This document shows, piece by piece, positions 34,093 through 42,690 of a stretch of DNA of 64,000 bases. A model generated the notes under the pieces. The model did not search any database and was not told the DNA's origin. It worked only from the letters and a program-made list of their open reading frames with translations. The position numbers and the translations under genes are program-made. Every line of letters starts with the position of its first letter. Positions within the stretch are counted from its first letter, which is position 1. The stretch comes from Sphingomonas lycopersici (GTDB taxonomy: Bacteria; Pseudomonadota; Alphaproteobacteria; Sphingomonadales; Sphingomonadaceae). Location of the stretch: positions 62,001 through 126,000 of the forward strand of contig NZ_JANFAU010000005.1 in assembly GCF_026130605.1 (NCBI RefSeq). Reading direction: 5' to 3'.

Positions 34093-34842
34093 ATGAAAGG
34101 CTTGAACGGCAAAGTCGCGCTCGTCACCGGCGCCGCATCGGGGATCGGCCGCGCCACCGCGGTGCGGCTCGCGACCGAGGGCGCGCTGGTGATCTGCGCC
34201 GACCGCAATCTTGACGGCGCGATGCGCACCGCGGGGAGCCTCGCCACCGACAGCGCGGTCTTCGCGTTCGACGCGGGCGACGCCGCGTCGTGCGAAGCGC
34301 TGATCGCCACCGCGCGCAAATGGCGCGGTCGGCTCGATATATTGTGCAATGTCGCTGGGATCGGCGGGTTCGGCCATACCGCGCAGATCGATGAGGCGAC
34401 GTGGCGCCAGCTGATCGACATCAACCTTTCCGGGGTATTCCACCTCAGCAAACATGCCCTGCCGTTCCTCGAAGCGGTGAAGGGCAATATCGTCAACGTC
34501 GCCTCGGCGGCGGGGCTGGTCGGGACGGCCTATGCCTCGGCCTATGCCGCGTCGAAGCACGGCGTGGTCGGGTTCACCAAGGCGGTGGCGATCGAATATG
34601 CCTCGCGCGGGGTGCGGGTGAATGCGGTATGCCCCGGCGCGGTCGATACGCCGCTGATCGCGGGCGGGTTCAACGCGATCGAGGGGGTCGAATGGCCGCT
34701 GGTCGAGCGCATGTCGCCGAAGATCGCGCCGATGGCCGAGCCGGGCGATATCGCTGCGGCGATCGCCTTCCTCGCCTCCGAAGAAGCGCGCTTCATCACC
34801 GGGGCGATGCTCGCGGTCGACGGCGGGCAGACTGCAGGATGA
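34093..34842 (+). CDS. Short-chain dehydrogenase/reductase
   Basis: Classical SDR of 249 residues: VALVTGAASGIGRATAVRLA cofactor turn, LCNVAGIGGFGH (NNAG variant), active site NVASAAGLVGTAYASAYAASKHG and C-terminal FITGAMLAVDGGQTAG. GGGAGG lies 6 bases before the ATG. It is translationally coupled (ATGA) to the SnoaL protein at 34839, the first of two back-to-back SDR-SnoaL pairs. An SDR that oxidises a ring hydroxyl to a ketone followed by a dehydratase or isomerase of SnoaL fold would be a sensible pair; this is inference. Confidence 0.87.
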   Translation: MKGLNGKVALVTGAASGIGRATAVRLATEGALVICADRNLDGAMRTAGSLATDSAVFAFDAGDAASCEALIATARKWRGRLDILCNVAGIGGFGHTAQIDEATWRQLIDINLSGVFHLSKHALPFLEAVKGNIVNVASAAGLVGTAYASAYAASKHGVVGFTKAVAIEYASRGVRVNAVCPGAVDTPLIAGGFNAIEGVEWPLVERMSPKIAPMAEPGDIAAAIAFLASEEARFITGAMLAVDGGQTAG

Positions 34843-35393
34843 CGATGATGACCGACACCGGGCTCGATCCGCGCGTGCAGGAATTGCTCGACCGCGAGGA
34901 AATCCGCGCGCTGATCACGGCTTATTGCAACGCTGCCGACCGGCACGACCACGCCAAGATGCGGACGCTCTATCACGAGGATGCGATCGACGATCACGGC
35001 GCGTTCTTTTGCGGGCCGGCGATGGAGTTCATCGACAAGCTGCCCGAGATCCAGGCACCGATGGAAATCCTTCATCACAATGTCACGACGATCAATCTCG
35101 CGATCGACGGCGATTATGCCGAGGGCGAGGTCTATCTGCTGGCGATGCACCGCGCGCGGACGCCAGACGGGCCGATCGACGTGCTGGTCGGTGGGCGTTA
35201 TTTCGACAAATACGAACGCCGCGGCGGCAAGTGGAAATTCCTCCACCGCGCGATCGTCACCGACTGGGCGAATGTCCACGCGCCCTCGATCATCGATCGC
35301 GACCACCCGTTCCTCGCCGGATCGAAATTCGGCCAGCCGGGTCCGACCGACCCCTCCTACGATTTCTTCCGCCTGCTCAAGCGGGGAGACTGA
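34839..35393 (+). CDS. SnoaL-like (NTF2-fold) protein, possible steroid dehydratase
   Basis: SnoaL_4-type protein of 184 residues. REEIRALITAYCNAADRHDH carries the Tyr-x4-Asp pair seen in KSI and BaiE. A His pair follows in MEILHHNVTTI, and the later strands GGRYFDKYERRGGKWKFLHR and TDWANVHAPS complete the cone. The acidic residue matching BaiE Asp106 is not evident (EVYLLAMHRA), so the chemistry may differ. Start choices are ATG at 34839, overlapping the SDR stop, or ATG at 34845/34848, which sits at better distance from AGG. It is 3 bases from the next SDR. Confidence 0.75.
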   Translation: MTMMTDTGLDPRVQELLDREEIRALITAYCNAADRHDHAKMRTLYHEDAIDDHGAFFCGPAMEFIDKLPEIQAPMEILHHNVTTINLAIDGDYAEGEVYLLAMHRARTPDGPIDVLVGGRYFDKYERRGGKWKFLHRAIVTDWANVHAPSIIDRDHPFLAGSKFGQPGPTDPSYDFFRLLKRGD

Positions 35394-35396
35394 GCG

Positions 35397-36197
35397 ATGC
35401 GGCTCGACGGCAAACGCGCGGTGGTGACCGGCGGGATGAGCGGGATCGGCCGCGCGATCGCCGAGGCGTTCCGCGCCGAGGGCGCGCGGGTCGCGGTGCT
35501 CGACATGCGGGTCGACGGCATCGCGGCGGGGATGCTCGGCGTCGCCTGCGACATCAGCGACAGCGGCTCGGTCGACGCGGCCTTCGCGCGGATCGATGCC
35601 GAGTTCGGCGGGGTCGATGTCCTCGTCAACAATGCCGGCACCGGCCAGGGGCCGAATGACGGCAGCACCGAGCTCTATGCCGCGGTCGCCGAGCGACAGG
35701 CACAGATCGCGCGCGGCGAGACGCCGAGCGTCTATCCCGATCAGACGATCCATATGTCCGACGAGGGCTGGCGGCGGGTGATCGGGGTCAATCTCGACGG
35801 CGCCTTCTGGTGCGCGCGCGCCGCTTTGCGGCTGATGGCGCGCGACGGCACCAGGGGATCGATCGTCAATATCGCCTCCACCTCGGCGGCGTCGGGCGAA
35901 GGCCCGATCCATTATGTCACCAGCAAGGCGGCGATCGTCGGGCTGACCCGCGGGCTGGCGCGCGAGGTCGCGCCGCGCGGCATCCGCGTCAACGCGATCC
36001 ACCCCGGCCCGACCAACACCCCGATCATGCAAAGTGTCCCTGACGATGCGGTGAAAGCGATGGAGGCCGCCGTCCCGCTCGGCCGAATGGCGCAGCCGGC
36101 AGAGATCGCCGCGGCGGCATTGTTCCTTGCCAGCGACCAATCCTCCTACGCCACCGGCAGCGTCGTCACCGTCAACGGAGGCTCGTATTTTGTCTGA
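35397..36197 (+). CDS. Short-chain dehydrogenase/reductase
   Basis: SDR of 266 residues: RAVVTGGMSGIGRAIAEAFR, VNNAGTGQGPND, then an insert of about 25 residues before the active-site helix (ELYAAVAERQAQIARGETPS), SIVNIASTSAASGEGPIHYVTSKAA and SYATGSVVTVNGGSYFV. The insert after NNAG is unusual among the SDRs here and may form part of the substrate pocket. It is coupled to the SnoaL protein that starts with TTG inside its 3' end. The substrate is probably a steroid hydroxyl or keto group, by context only. Confidence 0.86.
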   Translation: MRLDGKRAVVTGGMSGIGRAIAEAFRAEGARVAVLDMRVDGIAAGMLGVACDISDSGSVDAAFARIDAEFGGVDVLVNNAGTGQGPNDGSTELYAAVAERQAQIARGETPSVYPDQTIHMSDEGWRRVIGVNLDGAFWCARAALRLMARDGTRGSIVNIASTSAASGEGPIHYVTSKAAIVGLTRGLAREVAPRGIRVNAIHPGPTNTPIMQSVPDDAVKAMEAAVPLGRMAQPAEIAAAALFLASDQSSYATGSVVTVNGGSYFV

Positions 36198-36810
36198 CGA
36201 TCTCGCCGCGCGGATCGACCGGCTCGAATCGCTCGACACGATCCGCCAGTTGCCCGCCAAATATGCGCTGGCGCTCGACATGCGCGACATGGACGCGATG
36301 GTCGGGCTGTTCCCCGTCGATGTCCGCGTCGGCAAGGAAACCAGCGGGCGCGAGGCGCTGCGCGCTTATCTCGACGAGACGATGCGGGTGCAGTTCAACG
36401 GCACCTCGCATCATATCGGCGGGCACATCATCGAGTTCGACGATCCTGATCACGCGCGCGGGATCGTCTATTCGAAGAACGAGCATGAGACCGGCCCCGA
36501 ATGGGTGATCATGCAGATGATGTATGTCGACGATTATGAGCGGATCGACGGGCGCTGGTATTTCCGTCGCCGGCTGCCGCTCTATTGGTACGCGACCGAT
36601 CTCAACAAGCCGCCGATCGGCGACCGCAAGATGCGCTGGCCGGGGCGCGAACCCTATGAAGGCGGGTTCCACGAACTCTTCCCTTCGTGGCGCGAATTCT
36701 GGGCGCGTGGTGGCGCGCCCGAGGGACCGGTGCCCGAACCGGCGCCGCTCGACCAGTTCATCAATCGTATGCGTGGCACCGCCGAGGCGCCGCGCGTCCG
36801 GGTACGCTGA
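36190..36810 (+). CDS. SnoaL-like protein with TTG start, possible steroid dehydratase
   Basis: SnoaL-fold protein of 206 residues. The start is taken as TTG at 36190 (MSDDLAARIDRL) because GGAGG lies 8 bases upstream, the coding overlaps the SDR stop by 8 bases, and no ATG is suitable. KYALALDMRDMDAM carries the Tyr-x4-Asp pair, TSHHIGGHI the His pair, and DDYERIDGRWYFRRRLPLYWY the last strands. The C-terminal 60 residues, rich in Pro and Trp, extend beyond the usual fold. Pairs with the preceding SDR, as at 34093/34839. Substrate unknown. Confidence 0.75.
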   Translation: MSDDLAARIDRLESLDTIRQLPAKYALALDMRDMDAMVGLFPVDVRVGKETSGREALRAYLDETMRVQFNGTSHHIGGHIIEFDDPDHARGIVYSKNEHETGPEWVIMQMMYVDDYERIDGRWYFRRRLPLYWYATDLNKPPIGDRKMRWPGREPYEGGFHELFPSWREFWARGGAPEGPVPEPAPLDQFINRMRGTAEAPRVRVR

Positions 36811-36812
36811 CG

Positions 36813-37880
36813 ATGGCCACCCTGTTCGATCCCGTAAAGCTCGGCGCGATGTCGCTCGCCAACCGGATCGTGATGGCCCCGATGACGCGCAGCCGCGCCG
36901 GCGAGGGCGACGTGCCCAATGCGCTGATGACCGAATATTACCGCCAGCGCGCCAGCGCCGGGCTGATCGTCACCGAGGGCACCCAGCCGAGCGCGACCGG
37001 CAAGGGCTATTGCCGCACCCCGGGGCTGCACAATGCGGCACAGGCCGCCGGGTGGCGCGCGGTGACCGATGCGGTGCATGACGCGGGCGGACGGATCGTC
37101 GTCCAGTTGATGCATTGCGGGCGCATCGCCAGCCGGCTCAACAAGCATCCCGATGCCGAGACGATCGCCCCCTCCGCGGTGCAGGCGCGCGGCAAGATCT
37201 TCGCCGACGGCGCCGGGCAGGTCGAGATGGATATGCCGCGCGCGCTCGAAACGCACGAGATCGCGGGGATCGTCGAGGAATATGCGCAATCGGCGCGGCT
37301 CGCGCTGGCGGCAGGGTTCGACGGGGTCGAGCTGCATTGCGCCTCGGGCTATCTGCCGATGCAATTCCTCTCGACCGGGACCAACCGGCGCACCGATCTC
37401 TACGGCGGCAGCGTCGCCAATCGCATCCGCTTCACGGTAGAGGTGCTGGAGGCCTTGTCGGGCGCGATCGGCGCCGATCGCGTCGGTTTCCGCATCTGCC
37501 CCGGCAATCCGTTCAACGACATCCACGACGACGACCCGGCCGAAACCTATGCCGCATTGTTGCAGGCGGCCGCGCCGCTCGGCGTCGCCTATCTCCACCT
37601 GATCCGGCTCAACGTGCCGCAGGTCGACGGGGTGGCGGTCGCCGCGGCCAATTGGCGCGGCAAGCTGATCCTCAACGAAAGCATCGACTTCGCCGAGGCG
37701 CAGCAGATCGTCGGCGACGGTCGCGCCGATGCGGTCTCGTTCGGCCGCCCGTATATCGGCAACCCCGATCTTGTCCGCCGCTTCCGCGAGGGCGCCGCGC
37801 TCGCGCCATTCGAGCTCAAGGGGCTCTATGCCGCCGGCCCCGAGGGCTACACCGATTATCCCGCGCTGACGGAGGGCTGA
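36813..37880 (+). CDS. Old yellow enzyme family NADH:flavin oxidoreductase
   Basis: FMN-dependent ene-reductase of 355 residues: FDPVKLGAMSLANRIVMAPM at the start, GLIVTEGTQPSATGKGY, QLMHCGRIAS, then the substrate-binding His in VELHCASGYLPMQFLS (a Ser replaces the usual second His/Asn), STGTNRRTDLYGGS and VSFGRPYIGNPDL. Such enzymes reduce activated C=C bonds, for example enone double bonds of steroids (MorB-, OYE-type). It is 2 bases from the SnoaL gene and 2 bases from the epoxide hydrolase, all in the long plus operon. Confidence 0.88.
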   Translation: MATLFDPVKLGAMSLANRIVMAPMTRSRAGEGDVPNALMTEYYRQRASAGLIVTEGTQPSATGKGYCRTPGLHNAAQAAGWRAVTDAVHDAGGRIVVQLMHCGRIASRLNKHPDAETIAPSAVQARGKIFADGAGQVEMDMPRALETHEIAGIVEEYAQSARLALAAGFDGVELHCASGYLPMQFLSTGTNRRTDLYGGSVANRIRFTVEVLEALSGAIGADRVGFRICPGNPFNDIHDDDPAETYAALLQAAAPLGVAYLHLIRLNVPQVDGVAVAAANWRGKLILNESIDFAEAQQIVGDGRADAVSFGRPYIGNPDLVRRFREGAALAPFELKGLYAAGPEGYTDYPALTEG

Positions 37881-37882
37881 TT

Positions 37883-38857
37883 ATGGCCGCGTGGATGCAC
37901 CGCTATGCCCGCATCAACCATATCGACATGCATTATGTCGAACAGGGTGAAGGCCCGCTGGTCATCCTGTGCCACGGCTTTCCGCATATCTGGTTCAGCT
38001 GGCACCGCCAGATACCCGCGCTCGCCGCCGCCGGGTGGCGCATCGTCGCGCCCGACATGCGCGGGATGGGACAGACCGAGGCGCCGGCCGACCCGCGCGC
38101 TTATGACGTCGATCACACCGTCGGCGATCTGATCGGGCTGCTCGACCATCTCGGCGAACGACAGGCGGTGTTCGTCGGGCTCGATTTCGGCATCCTCACG
38201 ATCTACGACCTTGCGCTGCGCCACCCCGAGCGCGTGCGCGCGGTGATCGGGCTGGAGAACCCCTTCCCGGTCCACGATCCGGCGATCTCGCCGCTGGCCG
38301 AGGCGGCGCAACACGCCAAAGACCATTTCATCCACATCGACTATTTCCGCCCCTACGGCCCGGCCGATACCGCGCTGAACGCCGAACCACGGCGGTTCCT
38401 GTCGAAAGTGTTCTACGCTCTGTCGGGCGATTACCGCTATCTCAACGTCTGGAGCCACCCGCCCGGCACCGCCTATATCGACGCGTTGCCCGAGCCGCCG
38501 CCGCTGCCCTGGGCGTGGCTGAACGAGCTGGAGCTGGAATTCTTCGTCTCCGAATATAGCCGCTCGGGGTTCACCGGCGGGCTCAACTGGTATCGCGCGA
38601 TGGACATTCGCTGGGAACAGCGCCGCGCGTTCGAGGGCATCAAGAGCACGCCCCCCTTCTATTTCATCGGCAGCGAGAATGACGTCGATCTGGAGGCGTG
38701 GCACGGCGACGATCCGATCGCGCATATTCCCGATCATCACGCCGATGTCCGCGCGGTGCGCATGTTGCCCAAGGCGGGGCATATGATGCAGCTCGAACGC
38801 ACCCCGGACGTGAACGCCACACTTGTCGAATTTCTCGGGACAATCGCCGCAGCATGA
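37883..38857 (+). CDS. Epoxide hydrolase-like alpha/beta hydrolase
   Basis: Alpha/beta hydrolase of 324 residues. Oxyanion motif CHGFPHIWFSWHRQIPAL, an aspartate nucleophile in FVGLDFGILTIYDLA (Asp where serine hydrolases have Ser), a cap domain with the Tyr-containing SEYSRSGFTGGLNWYR typical of soluble epoxide hydrolases, and the base His in PKAGHMMQLE. An Asp nucleophile plus cap Tyr argue for epoxide or haloacid substrates rather than esters. An epoxide intermediate is not expected in the 9,10-seco pathway, so its role is open. It overlaps the KstD-like gene (ATGA). Confidence 0.82.
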   Translation: MAAWMHRYARINHIDMHYVEQGEGPLVILCHGFPHIWFSWHRQIPALAAAGWRIVAPDMRGMGQTEAPADPRAYDVDHTVGDLIGLLDHLGERQAVFVGLDFGILTIYDLALRHPERVRAVIGLENPFPVHDPAISPLAEAAQHAKDHFIHIDYFRPYGPADTALNAEPRRFLSKVFYALSGDYRYLNVWSHPPGTAYIDALPEPPPLPWAWLNELELEFFVSEYSRSGFTGGLNWYRAMDIRWEQRRAFEGIKSTPPFYFIGSENDVDLEAWHGDDPIAHIPDHHADVRAVRMLPKAGHMMQLERTPDVNATLVEFLGTIAAA

Positions 38858-40563
38858 CCGTTTCGCCGCTTGCCGCCGGTTTGAACCTCGCGGTCGAAGA
38901 CCCGCTTGTGCTCGACGATCCCGATGCGCACCCCTGGTCCGAGACCGCCGATCTGGTCGTCGTCGGGCTCGGCGGTGCAGGGGTGGCGGCGGCGCTGGAG
39001 GCGCTCGAACGCGGAGTCAGCGTGATCGCGATCGACCGCTACGAGGGCGGCGGCTCGACGGCGGCGAACGGCGGCGTCTTCTATGCCGGCGGCGGGACGG
39101 CGATCCAGAAAGAGGCCGGCGAGGAAGACACGCCGGAGGAGATGTACAAATATCTCAAAGTCGAGGCGGGCGAGGTCGTCGCCGATGCGACCTTGCGCCG
39201 CTTCGTCGAGGAAAGCCCGGCGACGATCGACTGGATTGTAAAGCACGGCGGCAAGCTCAATGCCAAGGTGTGGCGCAAGAAGGCGTCCTATCCGCCGCTC
39301 GATTACTTCCTCTACCACCCGGACAATTCGCTCGTCGCGAGCTATCGCAAGATCGCAAGGCCAGCCGCGCGCGGCCACCGCGCCTATACCCGCAACGGCA
39401 AGAAAGCCTGGGGGCTCGGTGTCGGGATTTATGATCCGCTGCGGCAATCGGCGCTGCGGCTCGGCCTCGCCTTTCACCCGCTGACCGAGGCGCGGCAATT
39501 GGTGATGGACCGCAACGGCCGGGTGGTCGGGATCAAGGTGCTGTCGATCCCCGCCGGTTCTGCCGCCGCGGCGCGCTTCACCCGCTATATCCGCCGCGCC
39601 AATACCTTGCTCGCCGCGCTGCCGCCCTCCCTCCCTTTCGCCTCGGTGACGATCGGGCTCGGCAATCACTTCCTCCGGAAAGCGATGAAGATCGAGGCGA
39701 GCGCGCGCGAGGAACGCTGGCTGCGCGCAGGCGACGGTGTGTTGCTCAGCGCGGGCGGGTTCATCATGAACCCGGCGATGGTCGCGCGTTATGCGCCGGC
39801 CTATGCCAAGGGGATGCCCAACGGCACGCTCGGCGATCAGGGCGCGGGGATCGTGCTGGGGATGACCGCGGGCGGATCGACCGCGCTGATGGACAAGATC
39901 AGCGCGTGGCGCTTCATCAACCCGCCCAAGGCGTGGTCCGATGCGATCGTCGTCAACGCCAAAGGCGAGCGTTTCGTCGACGAAACCGTTTATGGCGCGA
40001 CGCTCGGCGAACATATCGGCGATCATCAGGGCGGTATCGGCTGGCTGATCTATGACGCGGCGTTGCGCAAACAGGCGTTCAAACAGGCGCGCGATCCGAT
40101 GCTCGTGCCGTTCCAGCGCGACGTGACCTTGCTCAACCTGGCGTTCAACGCGGTGAAGGCGCCGACGCTCGATGCCTTGGCCGACAAGATCGGCTTGGAC
40201 CGCGCGACGATCGCGGCGACGGTTGCGGCCTATAACCGCGCCGCGCGCGGCGAGGTGGAGGATGCGTTCGGCAAGGAGCGCAGCGATATGCAGCCGATCG
40301 AGCGCGGCCCGTTCTACGCGATGGATATCTCGGTAGAGAGCAAATTCCTGCCGCTGCCGGTCATCACCTTCGGCGGGCTGCGGGTGGAGGAGGAGAGCGG
40401 GCTGGTGCTCGACAAGGCGGGCAAGCCGATCCCCGGGCTCTACGCCGCCGGGCGCACCGCGGTCGGCATCGCCTCGCAGACCTATGTCAGCGGGCTGTCC
40501 TACGCCGACTGCTTCTTCTCCGGCCGCCGCGTCGCCCGGCATGTCGCGCGGGCGAACCGGTAG
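38854..40563 (+). CDS. KstD-like FAD-dependent 3-ketosteroid dehydrogenase
   Basis: FAD_binding_2 flavoprotein of 569 residues, nearer to 3-ketosteroid delta1-dehydrogenases in length than the relative at 18219. LVVVGLGGAGVAAALEALE (about residues 30-48), DRYEGGGSTAANGGVFYAGG, a KstD-type middle region YDPLRQSALRLG, LLSAGGFIMNPAMVARY, and the C-terminal GLYAAGRTAVGIASQTYVSG followed by LSYADCFFSGRR. The start overlaps the hydrolase stop. It is the last gene of the plus unit and faces the 5-alpha-reductase-like gene. Delta1- or delta4(5alpha)-dehydrogenation of a 3-ketosteroid is the likely reaction; which of the two is undecided. Confidence 0.75.
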   Translation: MTVSPLAAGLNLAVEDPLVLDDPDAHPWSETADLVVVGLGGAGVAAALEALERGVSVIAIDRYEGGGSTAANGGVFYAGGGTAIQKEAGEEDTPEEMYKYLKVEAGEVVADATLRRFVEESPATIDWIVKHGGKLNAKVWRKKASYPPLDYFLYHPDNSLVASYRKIARPAARGHRAYTRNGKKAWGLGVGIYDPLRQSALRLGLAFHPLTEARQLVMDRNGRVVGIKVLSIPAGSAAAARFTRYIRRANTLLAALPPSLPFASVTIGLGNHFLRKAMKIEASAREERWLRAGDGVLLSAGGFIMNPAMVARYAPAYAKGMPNGTLGDQGAGIVLGMTAGGSTALMDKISAWRFINPPKAWSDAIVVNAKGERFVDETVYGATLGEHIGDHQGGIGWLIYDAALRKQAFKQARDPMLVPFQRDVTLLNLAFNAVKAPTLDALADKIGLDRATIAATVAAYNRAARGEVEDAFGKERSDMQPIERGPFYAMDISVESKFLPLPVITFGGLRVEEESGLVLDKAGKPIPGLYAAGRTAVGIASQTYVSGLSYADCFFSGRRVARHVARANR

Positions 40564-40573
40564 CGCCCGTTCC

Positions 40574-40599
40574 GTCATTCCCGCCTCCGCGGGGATGAC
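40574..40599. terminator. Bidirectional hairpin between convergent genes
   Basis: GTCATTCCCGC (40574-40584), four-base loop, GCGGGGATGAC (40589-40599) with one mismatch. A short relative of the GTCATTCCCGCG repeats. It lies between the KstD-like stop and the convergent 5-alpha-reductase-like stop and probably limits read-through both ways; no T-run. Confidence 0.5.
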
Positions 40600-40600
40600 G

Positions 40601-41362
40601 TTACAGGATGAACGGGATCAGCGCCCTTCGCTCGGGCGGGTAATCGGCGAAGGTCGCACGATACCATTTGTGGTGGCTCAGCGCGCGAGGGCCGAGGTTG
40701 GCGATCGTGAACAGTGCGAAGATCAGCCCCGCCGCGGTCCAGGTCATCATCGCCCAGCCGATCCACAACATGATCTCGCCGAGATAATTGGCGCTGGAGA
40801 CGAAGCGGAACATCCCGCCGTAAGGCACGCGATACCCCGTCTCGCCGGGCTTCCTCAGCCGGAACAGCAGATTGTCGGAATGGACGTTGATCACCCAGCC
40901 TACGCCCGCGATCGCGAGGCCGGCAATGAAGCGCGGATCGCCCAGCCACGAAGCGCTCGCCAGATGCTCGGCATGCCCCACTGCATAGCCATTCACGAAA
41001 CCGTTGAGGGCATTGAACGGCAGCCCGAACCAGATCGTCGCGATCGGCAGCCGCTTGCTGCCAATCCGCATCAGAAACGGCATCACCAGCCCGCGATAGA
41101 GATAATGCGCCTGCCACAAGCCGAACAGCAGCAAGGTCGCCGCATTGATATTGATCGCGCGCGCGGTGAACCAGAAGGTCAGCGCGAAGGCCATCCACTG
41201 CGGCGCCTCGAAGATCAGCCAGCCGGGGCGCGCGGCGATCGTCCCCTCGAACTTATTGAGATAGCGGCCATAGCCGTTGGGGGCGCGGATCGTCGTCGCG
41301 AAGGCCATCAGCCCCATTGCGACGATCAGCCCCAGCCCGATCCGATACGCCCCTTCAAGCAT
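40601..41362 (-). CDS. Steroid 5-alpha-reductase-like integral membrane protein
   Basis: Integral membrane protein of 253 residues with about six hydrophobic segments. The C-terminal half has the 3-oxo-5-alpha-steroid 4-dehydrogenase signature: YGGMFRFVSSANYLGEIMLW, RALSHHKWYRATFADYPPER and the end RRALIPFIL, with INVHSDNLLFRLRKPGE before it. The family uses NADPH to reduce the delta4 bond of 3-ketosteroids. The ATG at 41362 has GGAGG 7 bases upstream; longer frames do not resemble membrane protein. It is 5 bases from the SDR upstream and is expressed with it from the divergent region holding the operator at 42199-42228. A bacterial homologue in a degradative cluster may let cells use or equilibrate 5alpha-steroids. 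Confidence 0.8.
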   Translation of the reverse strand: MLEGAYRIGLGLIVAMGLMAFATTIRAPNGYGRYLNKFEGTIAARPGWLIFEAPQWMAFALTFWFTARAININAATLLLFGLWQAHYLYRGLVMPFLMRIGSKRLPIATIWFGLPFNALNGFVNGYAVGHAEHLASASWLGDPRFIAGLAIAGVGWVINVHSDNLLFRLRKPGETGYRVPYGGMFRFVSSANYLGEIMLWIGWAMMTWTAAGLIFALFTIANLGPRALSHHKWYRATFADYPPERRALIPFIL

Positions 41363-41367
41363 CGCGC

Positions 41368-42162
41368 TCACCCTCCGAAAGCGGCAAACACTTCCCCGAT
41401 CGACGGATTGCGGCGCAGCGTCTGCCCGCCGCTGACATGGATATTCTGCCCGGTGACGAAGGCGGATTCGTCGCTCGCCAGCCACAAGGCCGCATCCGCC
41501 ACGTCCCCTGCCACGCCGGGCCGCCCGAGCGGGATTTCGCGCGCATAGAGATCGCGCACCTTGGGCAGATCGAGCCCGCCGCCCGACATCGGCGTATCGG
41601 CGATCCCGCCCGGCGACAGCGAATTGGCGCGGATGCCCTTATGGCCATATTCGTGCGCGACGCAGCGGATAACGTGATCGAGCCCCGCCTTGGTCCCCAT
41701 ATAAGCGGCGTGGTGATCGAACATGATCGTCGCGGTGACCGAGGAGATCTGGATGATCGACCCGCCCGCCGGCATCACCTCGACCAGCGACTGGAACAGC
41801 TGGAACGGCCCGATGAACTGCACCGCGCACATCCGCTCCAGCTCGGCGCGGTCATGCTCGGTGAACGGCTTGAGCAGCCCCCAGCCGGTGGCGTTGAGCG
41901 CGATATCGATTCGACCCAGCCGTTCCTGCGCCGCCGCGACCAGCGCGCGAATATCGCTTTCCTTCTCGATATCGCAGACTTGCGCGAGCGCGCCGACCCG
42001 CGCGGCCACTTCGTCGAGCGGTTCCGCACGACGCCCGGCGATCATCAGCCGCGCGCCCTCGTCGGCGAAGCGTTGCGCGATATGCTCGCCGAGATTGCCG
42101 GGCGCGACGCCCAGGATCAGCGCCATCTTTCCGCTCAACCGCCCCACACCCGTCTCCTTCAC
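41368..42162 (-). CDS. Short-chain dehydrogenase/reductase with atypical cofactor turn
   Basis: SDR of up to 264 residues. The first turn reads LILGVAPGNLGEHIAQRFAD instead of TGxxxGIG, NATGWG replaces NNAG, and the active site is ISSVTATIMFDHHAAYMGTKAG. The end is AFVTGQNIHVSGGQTLRRNP. Starts with GTG at 42162, or more probably the GTG at 42147, which has GGAG at a suitable distance and leads straight into GRLSGKMALILG. The altered turn resembles enoyl-reductase-like SDRs. It is followed by the 5-alpha-reductase-like gene, and the two may act on the same ring. Regulated from the shared operator with the SnoaL genes. Confidence 0.82.
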   Translation of the reverse strand: MKETGVGRLSGKMALILGVAPGNLGEHIAQRFADEGARLMIAGRRAEPLDEVAARVGALAQVCDIEKESDIRALVAAAQERLGRIDIALNATGWGLLKPFTEHDRAELERMCAVQFIGPFQLFQSLVEVMPAGGSIIQISSVTATIMFDHHAAYMGTKAGLDHVIRCVAHEYGHKGIRANSLSPGGIADTPMSGGGLDLPKVRDLYAREIPLGRPGVAGDVADAALWLASDESAFVTGQNIHVSGGQTLRRNPSIGEVFAAFGG

Positions 42163-42198
42163 GCAAGCAGATATCTTTTACGCACCTTCGACCCACTT

Positions 42199-42228
42199 TG
42201 CGCTACATTCAAGCAATCAAATTACGAA
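42199..42228. promoter_or_regulatory. 30-bp split palindrome (putative operator) in a divergent promoter
   Basis: TGCGCTA-N16-TTACGAA in the 79-base region between the minus SDR (36 bases away) and the plus SnoaL gene (13 bases away). It could control both directions at once. Confidence 0.62.
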
Positions 42229-42241
42229 TCAGGAGAGAGCG

Positions 42242-42676
42242 ATGGACGATCGGCAAGCGATCGAAGTGGCGATGGCGACCTATTCGCAGGCGCTCGACGC
42301 GCGCGACTGGGCGCTGCTCGATCAGGTGTTCGCCGAAGACGTCGCCGCGGTGACGCTCGCCCCCGAGGCGGTGCGCGGACGCGCCAATTTCGTCGCGATG
42401 ATCAGCGGCTTCCTCGATCCGTGCGGGCCGACGCAGCATCTGTTCGGGCCAACGCTCGCTACCGTCGAGGGCGATACCGCGACCAGCACCACTCCGTTCC
42501 GCGCCTTCCATTGCGATCAGCTCTACGCGACGCGCGTCTACGAGGCGATCGGCCGCTATCATGTGCGCTGGCGCCGCACCGCCGAGGGGTGGCGCGCGAC
42601 GCGCTGGGAATATGCGCTCGCCGCGCATGTCGGCGATCCGTCGCTGCTCGGTGCCGCAATCCCCCAGGCTTCGTGA
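42242..42676 (+). CDS. SnoaL-like (NTF2-fold) protein
   Basis: SnoaL-fold protein of 144 residues. MATYSQALDARDWALLDQVF carries the Tyr14-x4-Asp19 pair, and PTQHLFGPTLATVEGDTATS provides the central His (BaiE His83 position). The last strands are IGRYHVRWRRTAEGWRATRW. The residue matching BaiE Asp106 is not present (TPFRAFHC). AGGAGAG lies 6 bases before the ATG. It is the first of two SnoaL genes in a short plus unit directly behind the operator, so it is likely among the most tightly regulated genes. Hydroxysteroid dehydratase or isomerase activity is a hypothesis. Confidence 0.75.
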   Translation: MDDRQAIEVAMATYSQALDARDWALLDQVFAEDVAAVTLAPEAVRGRANFVAMISGFLDPCGPTQHLFGPTLATVEGDTATSTTPFRAFHCDQLYATRVYEAIGRYHVRWRRTAEGWRATRWEYALAAHVGDPSLLGAAIPQAS

Positions 42677-42690
42677 GAGGAAGGATTCCT

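Noticed and set aside
31474..34560. Minus-strand open frame of 1028 codons opposite the second TonB receptor and the SDR
   Set aside because: The plus strand encodes a complete TonB receptor with signal peptide and plug, and an SDR. The minus frame shows no domain and is caused by codon bias at third positions.
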